Notes under the pieces: model-generated
Seen by the model: the letters and a program-made list of their open reading frames with translations, nothing else
What the model was told of the DNA's origin: nothing
Database searches by the model: none
DNA from: Bacteroidota bacterium
GTDB lineage: Bacteria > Bacteroidota > Bacteroidia > NS11-12g > UBA9320
Length of the DNA stretch: 64,000 nt
Assembly: GCA_947468275.1 (NCBI GenBank)
Contig: CANIKO010000006.1
Location: forward strand, 124,001-188,000
Direction: 5' to 3'
Shown here: positions 1-8,441 of the stretch, piece by piece
How positions within the stretch are numbered: the first letter of the stretch is position 1
How the letters are laid out: every line of letters begins with the position of its first letter
Position numbers and translations under genes: made by a program

Positions 1-52
1 AAGCGATTTAATAGAAACTAAATACTACGGATTTTTATTTGAGTAATACAAG

Positions 53-60
53 AAAGGAGG
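53..60 (+). promoter_or_regulatory. Unusually strong Shine-Dalgarno site
   Basis: AAAGGAGG lies 9 bases before the ATG at 70. Most genes in this window have A/T-rich leaders with no such site, so this start is well supported and translation of the DUF4476 gene may be high. Confidence 0.7.
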
Positions 61-69
61 AAACAAATT

Positions 70-990
70 ATGCAACTCATTACTCAAAACCCATTTAGTA
101 AGGCTAAAATAGTAGCCTTATTCGTAGTCATCTTTAGTGTGACAAGTGCCATTGCCGGTCCTAACCATAATCAGGGCTCATCGCTTCGGTTATTACTTCC
201 GCCAACAGGCGAACATACCATTTTGATTGACAACATACCTTACACCGGAGTTTATAATAATTTTAAACTCGACAATCTACATCAGGGGAACCACAGACTA
301 AAAATTGTTCAACTGATAATGAACCGCAGAGGTTATGTCGTGAACAAAATGGTGCTCTATCAAGGAATAGTTTTTATACCAAGAAATGCGAAAGTTTGGG
401 CATCAGTTAGTAACAACGGTTGTTTTACAATTGAAAGAACTTATTGCAGAGATAATTATAGCGGAGGGGGAAATAACCAAAACAGACGTTATGACAACCG
501 AGATTATCACAACAACAGCAACTATGACCAAAGAAGGGAAGACCAAGATGAACGACATGATGATTACTATGATGACGATTGGTATGGATACAATAACCAA
601 AACAGCGGAAACAGAGATGTAAACTATGGACACAATGATGACCAACAGTATTCAAATAACCGAAACAGTGACCAGCAGAATACAATAAACTATAACCAAC
701 GCAGTGATGAAACCTTAGCCCTTACTTTAAATGCTATAAAAAAACAATCCTTTGATACCGAACGATTGAAAATAGCAAAGAATACCATAGTTCAAGGAAA
801 CATGCTAAGTAGCGAAGTTTCTGAAATCACCAAACTATTCTCTTTTGAATCCACTCGATTGGAGTTTGCCAAATATGCCTATACTTATACTACCGATAAA
901 AAAAATTACGTTATAGTACAAGACGCCTTTCAGTTTAGTAGCAGCACATCCGAATTACAGGACTATATAACCCAAGTGGGTAAACGTTAA
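70..990 (+). CDS. Secreted DUF4476 domain protein
   Basis: 306 residues. A hydrophobic signal peptide covers about residues 10-29 and ends in Ala-Ile-Ala-Gly, so the product should be exported to the periplasm or cell surface. Residues about 30-125 form a globular part. Residues about 128-210 are a low-complexity linker rich in Asn, Arg, Asp, Tyr and Gln. Residues about 215-300 match the DUF4476 pattern (F-x-x-x-R-L-x-F-A-K-x-A-Y, then a D-A-F-x-F-x-S repeat), a helical domain of unknown function common in Bacteroidota. The start is fixed by a strong ribosome binding site; a terminator follows directly. Antisense and overlapping frames in the linker region are composition artefacts. The domain call is firm; function is unknown. 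Confidence 0.9.
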   Translation: MQLITQNPFSKAKIVALFVVIFSVTSAIAGPNHNQGSSLRLLLPPTGEHTILIDNIPYTGVYNNFKLDNLHQGNHRLKIVQLIMNRRGYVVNKMVLYQGIVFIPRNAKVWASVSNNGCFTIERTYCRDNYSGGGNNQNRRYDNRDYHNNSNYDQRREDQDERHDDYYDDDWYGYNNQNSGNRDVNYGHNDDQQYSNNRNSDQQNTINYNQRSDETLALTLNAIKKQSFDTERLKIAKNTIVQGNMLSSEVSEITKLFSFESTRLEFAKYAYTYTTDKKNYVIVQDAFQFSSSTSELQDYITQVGKR

Positions 991-994
991 AAAC

Positions 995-1027
995 AAAAAA
1001 GCCGTTCCTTGGAGGAGCGGCTTTTTT
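995..1027 (+). terminator. Rho-independent terminator after the DUF4476 gene
   Basis: The stem AAGCCG-T-TCCT pairs with AGGA-GCGGCTT around a short loop and is followed by a T-run. It begins 5 bases after the stop codon. The A-run before the stem would let it work in both directions. Confidence 0.9.
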
Positions 1028-1168
1028 ATGGTATTTTAACCTTGCTATAGCTCTCATCTTTCAATCCATTTTATATTATGCCTCCGGCAATTTTAGGCAA
1101 GATTCCATATTTTTCTCCATTGCAAGAGGCAAGCCAGAGCTGAAGATACTAATTTTAGAATATCTTAT

Positions 1169-1221
1169 TTTGCGATAAATTTATTAAACATATTTTTGCG
1201 ATATGCTTTATAAAACATATT
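1169..1221 (+). promoter_or_regulatory. Promoter with tandem 26-bp direct repeats before the ModE-like gene
   Basis: Two near-identical direct repeats lie head to tail at 1170-1194 and 1196-1221. Both begin TTGCGATA and end AAACATATT (second copy with one extra base in the middle). The first repeat plus the start of the second also makes a Bacteroidota promoter: TTTG at 1169-1172, 18 bases, then TATTTTTG at 1191-1198. The second repeat ends one base before the ATG at 1223. A dimeric regulator bound here would cover the promoter and the start codon, so autoregulation by the ModE-like protein is the simplest reading (inference). Confidence 0.6.
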
Positions 1222-1222
1222 G

Positions 1223-1570
1223 ATGGTAAAGAATATTAAATACAATGTAAGTTTTAGGGTTTGGATTTATTCAGGAGAAAACAAGTTTCTTGGCATCGGT
1301 CGTGTTGAATTGCTTGAAAGAATAAAAGCTACCGGTTCTATTTCTAACGCAGCTAAAGAAATGAAAATGTCGTATCGCCAAGCATGGCAAATGGTTACTG
1401 AAATGAATCAGCGTTCGAACTATCCTTTAGTTGAGAAACAGCTTGGAGGGAAAGGTGGCGGGGGCACAATCATTACCCCTGCGGGTATAAAAGCCATTGA
1501 AACATTCCATGAATTGGAAAATAAAGTTAGACTTTTCATAGAAAATGAAACTGAAAAATTTAATCTATAA
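1223..1570 (+). CDS. ModE-type winged helix-turn-helix protein
   Basis: 115 residues from the ATG at 1223; a TTG one codon upstream is unlikely because it lies in the operator repeat. The whole protein matches the N-terminal DNA-binding domain of ModE: an LLERI-x-x-x-G-S-I-S-N-A-A-K helix-turn-helix near residues 28-45, the Y-R-x-A-W recognition helix, and the glycine-rich wing GGKGGGG followed by T-P-A-G. It lacks the C-terminal TOBE/Mop domains that bind molybdate in full-length ModE, so its ligand is unclear. It is 39 bases upstream of a TonB-dependent receptor on the same strand and may control it. No molybdate ABC transporter genes are nearby. Family call firm; target and effector inferred. 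Confidence 0.88.
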   Translation: MVKNIKYNVSFRVWIYSGENKFLGIGRVELLERIKATGSISNAAKEMKMSYRQAWQMVTEMNQRSNYPLVEKQLGGKGGGGTIITPAGIKAIETFHELENKVRLFIENETEKFNL

Positions 1571-1609
1571 TATTTTTTACTACCGCTATACATTTACAAA
1601 CCCATCGAA

Positions 1610-4183
1610 ATGCTAAATAACAGGAAACCATTACTTATTTTTAGCGCCGCACTATTTACTATCAATAGTTTTGCGCAAGTAAAAAGTGATAACCTACTTG
1701 TAACCTCTGATAGCTTGAAACACCGCATACTCACTGAAATTGTTATTTCATCTTCACGTAATCCGGAAACAATTTTACGTTCATCTATCAGTATCGTACA
1801 ATTAAATTGCATCGATGCAAGAAATATGGGTTCACCAACCTGCTTTGATGCAATTGAAAACATGAAAGGAGTACAAATTATTACCCCCAGCTTGGGGTTT
1901 AAAGTAATAAACACAAGAGGTTTTGCAAATACAACCAATGTTCGCTTTACGCAATTGATTGATGGAGTAGATAATCAGGCCCCTCACATTGGCGCCCCTA
2001 TTGGCAATGCACTTGGAGCTAACGACCTTGATATAGACAAAATAGAAATTATACTAGGAACAGCTTCTGCACTATATGGAATGAATGCCATAAATGGGTT
2101 GGCTAACATTAGAACTAAAAATCCATTTACACATCAAGGACTGAGCTTTCAACAACTCACAGGCGTAAATCACGTTGGAAATATTGACAATGTTTCACCT
2201 CAGGTCTACAGTACAAGCAACATTCGTTATGCCAAAGCAATAAATAAAAAAATCGCCTTTAAAATTACAGGTTCGTATACAATGGCAAATGATTGGGTTG
2301 CTAACAATAAAACGGATCTAGCACCTACTCTTAACTCATCAACGGGGTTATTAGGTTCAAATAATCCTGCTTATGATGAAACCAACGGATATGGTAATGA
2401 ATCTTCTAACAGAAAGACATTAACCTTAAATGGTAAAAAATATATTGTTGCAAGAACAGGTTATAGAGAAACGGATATAGCCGATTATAATATTCAAAAC
2501 TGCAAAGGGGATGCAGGATTATATTATCGACCGCGGAAGGGTCATGAATTATATTTAACTTACAAAGGCGCTTTAATAAACAATATTTACCAACGCTCCA
2601 ATCGTTTTAGGTTAGAAGACTACACATTACATCAATTGGCCATTGATTATCATTCGGATATTTTTCAGATTCGCACTTACATTACACTGGAAAACACTGG
2701 AAAATCCTATAACATTCGTTCACTTGCAGAAAATATGGATCGAGCATTTAAATCTGATAATCAATGGTACGCAGACTACACAGCCGCTTTTAATAATGCA
2801 ATAACCGAGGGTAAAGGCATTGCAGATGCTCACAAAATAGCAAGAAAAGATTCAGACAATGGCAGATTTGAACCCGGGACAGATGCTTACAATCAAAAAA
2901 AAGATAAATTAACCAATATCAATAATTGGGATTACGGTGCTGCACTCAGAGTCAAATCAAGTTTAAGGCATTCAGAAGGATTGTTGAATTGGGATAAATT
3001 GTATCCTTCATTTTTCAAAAAAATTGGAGTACAACTGCAGAGCGGGTTTGATTATAGAACCTATAGTATTGTTCCAGACGGAAACTACTTTATTAACCCT
3101 ATTGATTCATTAAAAAATCTGACGTATAGCAAAGCCGGCGGATTCACACAGCTCAATAAAAATTTATTTACGAATAAATTACGAATAGGAACCACAATTC
3201 GTTTCGACAAATCTGACTATTTTAACTGGAAGATAAATCCACGGTTTACAGCAGTATGTAGTCCAAAAGAAGCTTACAATTTCAGGGCATCATATCAAAG
3301 TGGATATCGCTTTCCAAGTATATTTGAAGGGTTTTCAAATGTAAATAGCGGAGGAGTAAAAAGGGTTGGGGGTTTAAAAATAATGTCTGACGGAATTTTT
3401 GAAAACTCATATACTAAAGCATCAATTGACGCCTTTCAATCACAAGTTACAAGTGATATTAATACACTTGGATTGACACAATCACAGTCTATTGATAAAA
3501 ACAAAGGGATGCTCAATAAAAATCCATATACCTATTTACAACCTGAATTTATTCGCTCTCTGGAATTCGGGTTCAGAGGACTTGCGATTAAAAAGAGTTT
3601 GATTATTGATGTTGACTTTTATTATAATGCATACGATAATTTTATCGCACAGGTTGAGGCGAGTATTCCTAATACAACTAACTCCGATTCAATACCAACT
3701 TATTTATATTCCAAATCGAAACAAAGTCGTTACCGCTTATGGACTAATTCTAAAAGCAAAATTTACACTTATGGAACAAGCTTGGGGTTAAAATATCAGT
3801 ATAATGAAAAATTTTCTTGTATTGGCAACATGACTTATTCCAAACTTTACAGAACAGACAACAAAGACGGATTAGAAGACGGATTTAATACGCCTCTAAT
3901 CAACTTAAACGGAACCATTCTCACAGAAAATATTTGGAAAGATTTAGGCGCAAGCATCACCGGACGCTTTCAAACAAAATACAAATATGTTAGCTTCCTT
4001 GTAAGCGGCGAAGTACCTTCCTATTGGTCAATGGACGCTCAGGTAAATTATAAATTTAAAAAGGCGGGATTAACTACTAAAATAGGTGCGACAAATTTTC
4101 TCAACAAACCATTTTATACAATTCTTGGAGGTTCTTATATTGGGGGATTATATTATTTTTCGCTTACTTGGGAAATAAAATAA
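1610..4183 (+). CDS. TonB-dependent outer-membrane receptor
   Basis: 857 residues with a signal peptide ending near S-F-A-Q (about residue 23). The plug domain follows directly at about residues 40-170, with the hallmarks L-I-D-G-V-D and L-G-T-A-S-A-L-Y-G-M-N-A; a long beta-barrel occupies the rest. There is no N-terminal carboxypeptidase-like domain and no SusD partner, which argues against a polysaccharide system and for uptake of a small ligand such as a metal complex or vitamin. The gene follows the ModE-like regulator by 39 bases and is probably cotranscribed. Uptake of molybdate, tungstate or a metallophore would suit that neighbour, but nothing in the sequence shows the substrate. Confidence 0.9.
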   Translation: MLNNRKPLLIFSAALFTINSFAQVKSDNLLVTSDSLKHRILTEIVISSSRNPETILRSSISIVQLNCIDARNMGSPTCFDAIENMKGVQIITPSLGFKVINTRGFANTTNVRFTQLIDGVDNQAPHIGAPIGNALGANDLDIDKIEIILGTASALYGMNAINGLANIRTKNPFTHQGLSFQQLTGVNHVGNIDNVSPQVYSTSNIRYAKAINKKIAFKITGSYTMANDWVANNKTDLAPTLNSSTGLLGSNNPAYDETNGYGNESSNRKTLTLNGKKYIVARTGYRETDIADYNIQNCKGDAGLYYRPRKGHELYLTYKGALINNIYQRSNRFRLEDYTLHQLAIDYHSDIFQIRTYITLENTGKSYNIRSLAENMDRAFKSDNQWYADYTAAFNNAITEGKGIADAHKIARKDSDNGRFEPGTDAYNQKKDKLTNINNWDYGAALRVKSSLRHSEGLLNWDKLYPSFFKKIGVQLQSGFDYRTYSIVPDGNYFINPIDSLKNLTYSKAGGFTQLNKNLFTNKLRIGTTIRFDKSDYFNWKINPRFTAVCSPKEAYNFRASYQSGYRFPSIFEGFSNVNSGGVKRVGGLKIMSDGIFENSYTKASIDAFQSQVTSDINTLGLTQSQSIDKNKGMLNKNPYTYLQPEFIRSLEFGFRGLAIKKSLIIDVDFYYNAYDNFIAQVEASIPNTTNSDSIPTYLYSKSKQSRYRLWTNSKSKIYTYGTSLGLKYQYNEKFSCIGNMTYSKLYRTDNKDGLEDGFNTPLINLNGTILTENIWKDLGASITGRFQTKYKYVSFLVSGEVPSYWSMDAQVNYKFKKAGLTTKIGATNFLNKPFYTILGGSYIGGLYYFSLTWEIK

Positions 4184-4284
4184 TAAGTCAATAAACCCTA
4201 ATACAATTTAAAAGCTTGACATATGTATCTTTTTCGTCTAGAAGATGAAAGTGTAATTAGAAGAACTTCATAATTGGCTCATTT

Positions 4285-5931
4285 TTACAACCCCAAAACT
4301 CCTTTGCCTTGTTCAAAAATTATATCTACTGGGATTTTTTTAGTTTTTAGTTTGTCAAGGTCAGCTTGTAAATCAGGGCTTATACTTCCCATTTTCGCTA
4401 ATAAATCTTCAATACCTTTAGCATCACCATCACCTTGTAGTTTTAAAATTAAAGTCGATAGGGAATTGGTAGCTTCTTTCATTTTTTGAAGGTTTACCGA
4501 GTAGGTTCCATCGGCACTTTTAGTAAAGGCTCCCATTTCTTCAAAATAATTGAAGCGTACCATATTGGCCTGGCCATGGGCGCTGCTGGCTCCAAAGCGG
4601 ATGGAACGGAAAATCGATGCTAAAAAAGTAACGTAATAATCCATCAAAACCCCTTCTTTTATTTCGCCTTTGGCAAACAATTTATCAATCATGTAAAGCC
4701 CCAAAATATCGGCTTTGCCTTCTTCAAGGGCACTGCCTTTTTCACCCAAAGCTTCGCGAACAGTTCCTTTTCCGTTGATGGTATTTTTTATACCCAAACC
4801 GTGCGCCACTTCATGAAACATAGTGGTGGCAAAAAACGCATCAAACGTTATGTGCTTGCGCTGGTCGGGACTAATAAGTTCGTTGCTGATAGGAACCAAA
4901 ATTTTATCAAATTTGGCTTTCATCACATTTTTTAATTGGCTTCGGCGAGTACCTTTGGTTATTTGAACTTCCTCATCATTGGGTAAATTAACTGCAATGG
5001 TTTTACTGCCTGCATTGCAATCGCCAGCATAAAATACTACATCGTAAGCATTCAATTCACTATCCGTTCCGGGTTTTTCTTTTTTATATTTAGCTTCCAC
5101 TGGCAATCCGGTTTGCAGTTCTATTAAAAATGAAACGTAATGAGACAGTTTTTCACTCCAGTCCATATCCTTTATCAGCACATAACTTTCAAAGGCAGCA
5201 CGGGCATTAAAAACCTTGTCTTCATATACTTCTATAGGCCCTATAATGATATCAATACCATTGGTTTTCATATCCAACCATGCTAAATCGCTAGGTTTGT
5301 AATCGGATGTCACTAAAGCTTTAGCCCTGAGAGTTAAATAATTTTTTAAAGAAGCATCTTCACTTAATGCTGCCGCTTTTAGCAATAATTCGGAGGCTTT
5401 TGTAAGTTCGGCTTTGTATTCCTCTTGGTAAGGAACGGTATATAATTTTCCAACTTTGTCGCGTTTCACCACGCTGTACAAGCCTTTTTTATCCGCCAAA
5501 TCGCTTTTTTCAAGTTCATCTTTAGTAACATCCTTCGGATAAATATTGGCTCCATCTGGCTTTTTCCCAAAACCTTCTACAAACGGATTATCATCGTTTA
5601 ATCTATCCCAAGGGCCATAGTTTATTTCGGCAAACTTTCGGGTGGTAGCATTTTTAATGCTTTTGAGCAATGCATCTTTATCGCCATAAGCTTGTTTCCA
5701 AAATAGGCCGTCCATAATTTGCGCAGCCTCAATAAGCAAAGGCAACATTTGGCGTTCATACGGTTTCAATTTGCTTAAATCTGAGGTAAGTTTTACCGTT
5801 TCATAAATACCAATTCGTTCATTGGCAATACTATCAAACGAGTTCATTTTTTCGGATTTTGTTTCTTTAGTTTCTGTTTTTGGGGTGCATGATAAGGCTA
5901 ACAAACAACAGACTATGATTGTGTATTTCAT
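4285..5931 (-). CDS. M49-like (dipeptidyl-peptidase III family) zinc metallopeptidase lipoprotein
   Basis: 548 residues. The N-terminus carries a lipobox (L-A-L-S-C, Cys15), so this is a lipoprotein facing the periplasm or outer membrane. The likely zinc site is H373-E-V-A-H377, and E403-E-x-x-A-D downstream matches the second M49 motif (EExxAE/D). Classical dipeptidyl-peptidase III has HExxGH with six residues; here the motif reads as a plain HExxH followed by Gly-Leu-Gly, as in many Bacteroidota homologues. Expected role: cleavage of peptides in the periplasm. It lies 10 bases downstream of the M1 aminopeptidase gene, which suggests one operon for peptide breakdown. Family call is good; substrate unknown. 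Confidence 0.85.
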   Translation of the reverse strand: MKYTIIVCCLLALSCTPKTETKETKSEKMNSFDSIANERIGIYETVKLTSDLSKLKPYERQMLPLLIEAAQIMDGLFWKQAYGDKDALLKSIKNATTRKFAEINYGPWDRLNDDNPFVEGFGKKPDGANIYPKDVTKDELEKSDLADKKGLYSVVKRDKVGKLYTVPYQEEYKAELTKASELLLKAAALSEDASLKNYLTLRAKALVTSDYKPSDLAWLDMKTNGIDIIIGPIEVYEDKVFNARAAFESYVLIKDMDWSEKLSHYVSFLIELQTGLPVEAKYKKEKPGTDSELNAYDVVFYAGDCNAGSKTIAVNLPNDEEVQITKGTRRSQLKNVMKAKFDKILVPISNELISPDQRKHITFDAFFATTMFHEVAHGLGIKNTINGKGTVREALGEKGSALEEGKADILGLYMIDKLFAKGEIKEGVLMDYYVTFLASIFRSIRFGASSAHGQANMVRFNYFEEMGAFTKSADGTYSVNLQKMKEATNSLSTLILKLQGDGDAKGIEDLLAKMGSISPDLQADLDKLKTKKIPVDIIFEQGKGVLGL

Positions 5932-5941
5932 AAATGATTAT

Positions 5942-8380
5942 TTATTTTTTATATAATCCAGCTTCGGTAAATACTTTTAAATCGGCATCACTATAGCCAC
6001 CAAGTTTTATACCTCTTTCGATAAGTATTTTATAGTTGGATTGCTCCTGAAAATATTTAAGGATTGTTTTTGCAGGCCCAGCCAATCGTCCATTGGAACT
6101 CAAAGAAGCATTCAACATTTGGTAAATAGTACCCTCATCACAAATACCTAATTTTTTTAAAGCTTCCATCGCAGATACCCTTGCGCGAAACTCATACAAA
6201 TCAGTGGCTAACGATTTCAAGTCTGCAGTATAAGTAGGTTCGTTGATGTGATTTAGAATAGATAGTTCAAGGTATTTAATTCGGATATTCTGATTTTGCC
6301 CATATACTTTTGGTGTAATATAAAGCTTATCAATTGTATTTAAATACGATTCACTTTCTTTTGGAAACTCTTCACAAAGCCTTATTAAAGCTCGTTCTAC
6401 CAGCTCATAGGATGGATGTTCTAAAAGCTTTATAACTTTTGGTTTTAAAGGATCCTGAATTTTTGTCATAGCACTTAACAAAGATTTAAGTAATTCAGTA
6501 TTGTCGCTCGTAAATAGCAAGTCTAATCTTGGTATACTTCCCGCATCATTGGCTAATTGAGAAATAATTTCGGCTCTAATACCGTAAAATGTTTCCTTAT
6601 CAAACGCCCTGAACAAGGCCTCACGTTTTATATCCAAACTAATATTTTTTAAAGCAAGTAAGGCATCATAACGGTCAATCATATTATCAGCTAGAGCCAA
6701 TTGCGATAATAGTTCAGCATTGGTTTTATCAAAAGTTACTTTTTTTGTTATTTCCGAATTTTCATCAAACAAAATAAAAGAAACAGTTTTATTGGAAGGG
6801 TTGGAAATACTAACAGTTTGGGTTTGTTTATCAATCCAAAATTGTTGGCGACTTACACTTCCATCAATAAAATAAACCGCAAAATTTATTGGCATTTTAA
6901 ACGCTTTTACCAACTCATTAATACTATGAATTTGGTCAACAGTAATATTTACCGAGTTATTAGCTGATAAGTAATTCACTTTGTAATTAGGTTCGCCACC
7001 GCGATATAACCATTGATCAAAAAACCAATCAAAACTTTGTCCTGTAACATCTTGAACCGCCTGATAAAGGTCGTTGGTTTCCACATTTTTATAAAGGTGA
7101 TTGGTTAAGTAATATTTAATAACTTTTTTGAAGGCTTCATCGCCCAGAACATAGCGCAACATTTGAATAACAGTGCTTCCTTTTTGATAAACTCTTGCAG
7201 TTCCTGCTCCAGAAAAACGTATCGGATTATTATCGGTTTCAGAGGCTTTTAAAGCGGCATTTACTTCCTGACGTTGCGACCATTTCACTTTATCCTTACC
7301 TTCAATGGTTTCATAAAATATTTTGGCATAATATGTTGCATAGCTTTCCTGAAGCCATGTATCTCCGCCTCCGCGAGCTGTTATTAAATCCCCAAACCAT
7401 TGATGGGTTAATTCATGACAATTAACACCAACATAATTTCTATCTAAAAATCCACGGCTATCTACATTAAAAAAATCTCCAAAAATAGTGGCAGTTGTAT
7501 TTTCCATAGCGCCATACATAAAATCCTGAACCATTACTTGCGAATAGCCTTCCCATGGATAAGGAATACCGGTTTCTTCTTCCAAAAATTCAATCATTTT
7601 TTCGGTGTGCATGCTGGTTGGCTCTAATTTTTCAGGGGATTCAGGGTAATACCAAAAAGCCACGGGAACTCCGGTTTTTGTCTTCGATTTTTTGATAGCA
7701 TATTTATCAATGGCCAACATTAAGAGGTAACCCGCATGTGGTTTACCCATTGCATAATTCCAGGTTTTGGTTCCGTTGCTGTTGGAGGTAACCCCTTTTA
7801 AAGCTCCGTTTGATAATACATTGTAGTCCCTATCAAAAGTTACTACTGTTTCGGTAGTAAATTTATCATTCATATTATCATACATCGGTATCCAATGTCT
7901 ATTGTCTATGCCCTGCCCTTGAGTCCAAATCTGGTGGCGAGTTTGATTTTTAGGATCTGTTACGGTTGGGCTATTCCAACCAATAAAATAAATCCCTTTT
8001 TTTGGCGTAGCCTCATATTCAAAAGTTAAATTATAGGCTTTCTCCCAATTTAATGCAGGTGAAAAATAAACAATTACACCGTCAGAGTTAGTTTTAAATC
8101 TGCACGTTTTCCCATCCAAATTGGCTGACGAAATTTTGATTCCAGGTCCATCAAAAAACAAAGTATCAATGGTTTTACGTAAAGGAGAAAATGTATGGGT
8201 TACTTTTCCCCTAACCAAGCCTTTTGGGCAATCAAATGAAACTTCAACTTTCATATTAGTAATATCTGCCGAGTGTTCACGCGGTCGGTCGCCGGGATCG
8301 TTTTGGTAGGTTTTTACATTAGACTGCGCAAATACAACTTGGGTTAAAGCTACTAAAAAAAGGGTTTTTAAAAATTTCAT
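5942..8380 (-). CDS. M1 family aminopeptidase, exported
   Basis: 812 residues with a signal peptide ending V-F-A-Q near residue 19. The exopeptidase motif GAMEN is at 290-294, and the zinc site is H322-E-L-T-H326 with the third ligand at E345 inside L-Q-E-S-Y-A. This is the full M1 catalytic set, so it should remove N-terminal residues from peptides using zinc. The C-terminal third (about 560-810) is helical, HEAT-like, as in other M1 enzymes. The next gene downstream is the M49-like peptidase after 10 bases. Its promoter appears to sit inside the terminator of the upstream thioredoxin gene. Confidence 0.94.
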   Translation of the reverse strand: MKFLKTLFLVALTQVVFAQSNVKTYQNDPGDRPREHSADITNMKVEVSFDCPKGLVRGKVTHTFSPLRKTIDTLFFDGPGIKISSANLDGKTCRFKTNSDGVIVYFSPALNWEKAYNLTFEYEATPKKGIYFIGWNSPTVTDPKNQTRHQIWTQGQGIDNRHWIPMYDNMNDKFTTETVVTFDRDYNVLSNGALKGVTSNSNGTKTWNYAMGKPHAGYLLMLAIDKYAIKKSKTKTGVPVAFWYYPESPEKLEPTSMHTEKMIEFLEEETGIPYPWEGYSQVMVQDFMYGAMENTTATIFGDFFNVDSRGFLDRNYVGVNCHELTHQWFGDLITARGGGDTWLQESYATYYAKIFYETIEGKDKVKWSQRQEVNAALKASETDNNPIRFSGAGTARVYQKGSTVIQMLRYVLGDEAFKKVIKYYLTNHLYKNVETNDLYQAVQDVTGQSFDWFFDQWLYRGGEPNYKVNYLSANNSVNITVDQIHSINELVKAFKMPINFAVYFIDGSVSRQQFWIDKQTQTVSISNPSNKTVSFILFDENSEITKKVTFDKTNAELLSQLALADNMIDRYDALLALKNISLDIKREALFRAFDKETFYGIRAEIISQLANDAGSIPRLDLLFTSDNTELLKSLLSAMTKIQDPLKPKVIKLLEHPSYELVERALIRLCEEFPKESESYLNTIDKLYITPKVYGQNQNIRIKYLELSILNHINEPTYTADLKSLATDLYEFRARVSAMEALKKLGICDEGTIYQMLNASLSSNGRLAGPAKTILKYFQEQSNYKILIERGIKLGGYSDADLKVFTEAGLYKK

Positions 8381-8390
8381 ATGTAATAAA

Positions 8391-8419
8391 AAAGCCTACG
8401 AATTTAGTTCGCAGGCTTT
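8391..8419 (-). terminator. Terminator of the TlpA-like gene
   Basis: On the minus strand AAAGCCT-G-CGAA pairs with TTCG-T-AGGCTTT, followed by TTTTTATT. It lies 23 bases after the stop of the TlpA-like gene. Its loop and right arm also hold a -7 element for the next gene. Confidence 0.85.
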
Positions 8420-8428
8420 AAAATCAAA
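8399..8428 (-). promoter_or_regulatory. Promoter of the M1 peptidase gene, inside the terminator
   Basis: On the minus strand TTTG (8428-8425), 18 bases, then TAAATTCG (8406-8399). This is the TAnnTTCG form of the Bacteroidota -7 element. Transcription would begin about 12 bases before the ATG at 8380. The -7 element is part of the terminator hairpin. Confidence 0.5.
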
Positions 8429-8441
8429 TTATTTTTTTCTA

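Noticed and set aside
386-685. Several open frames on both strands inside the DUF4476 gene
   Set aside because: They arise from the repetitive Asn/Asp/Arg-rich linker; their translations are biased low-complexity strings.
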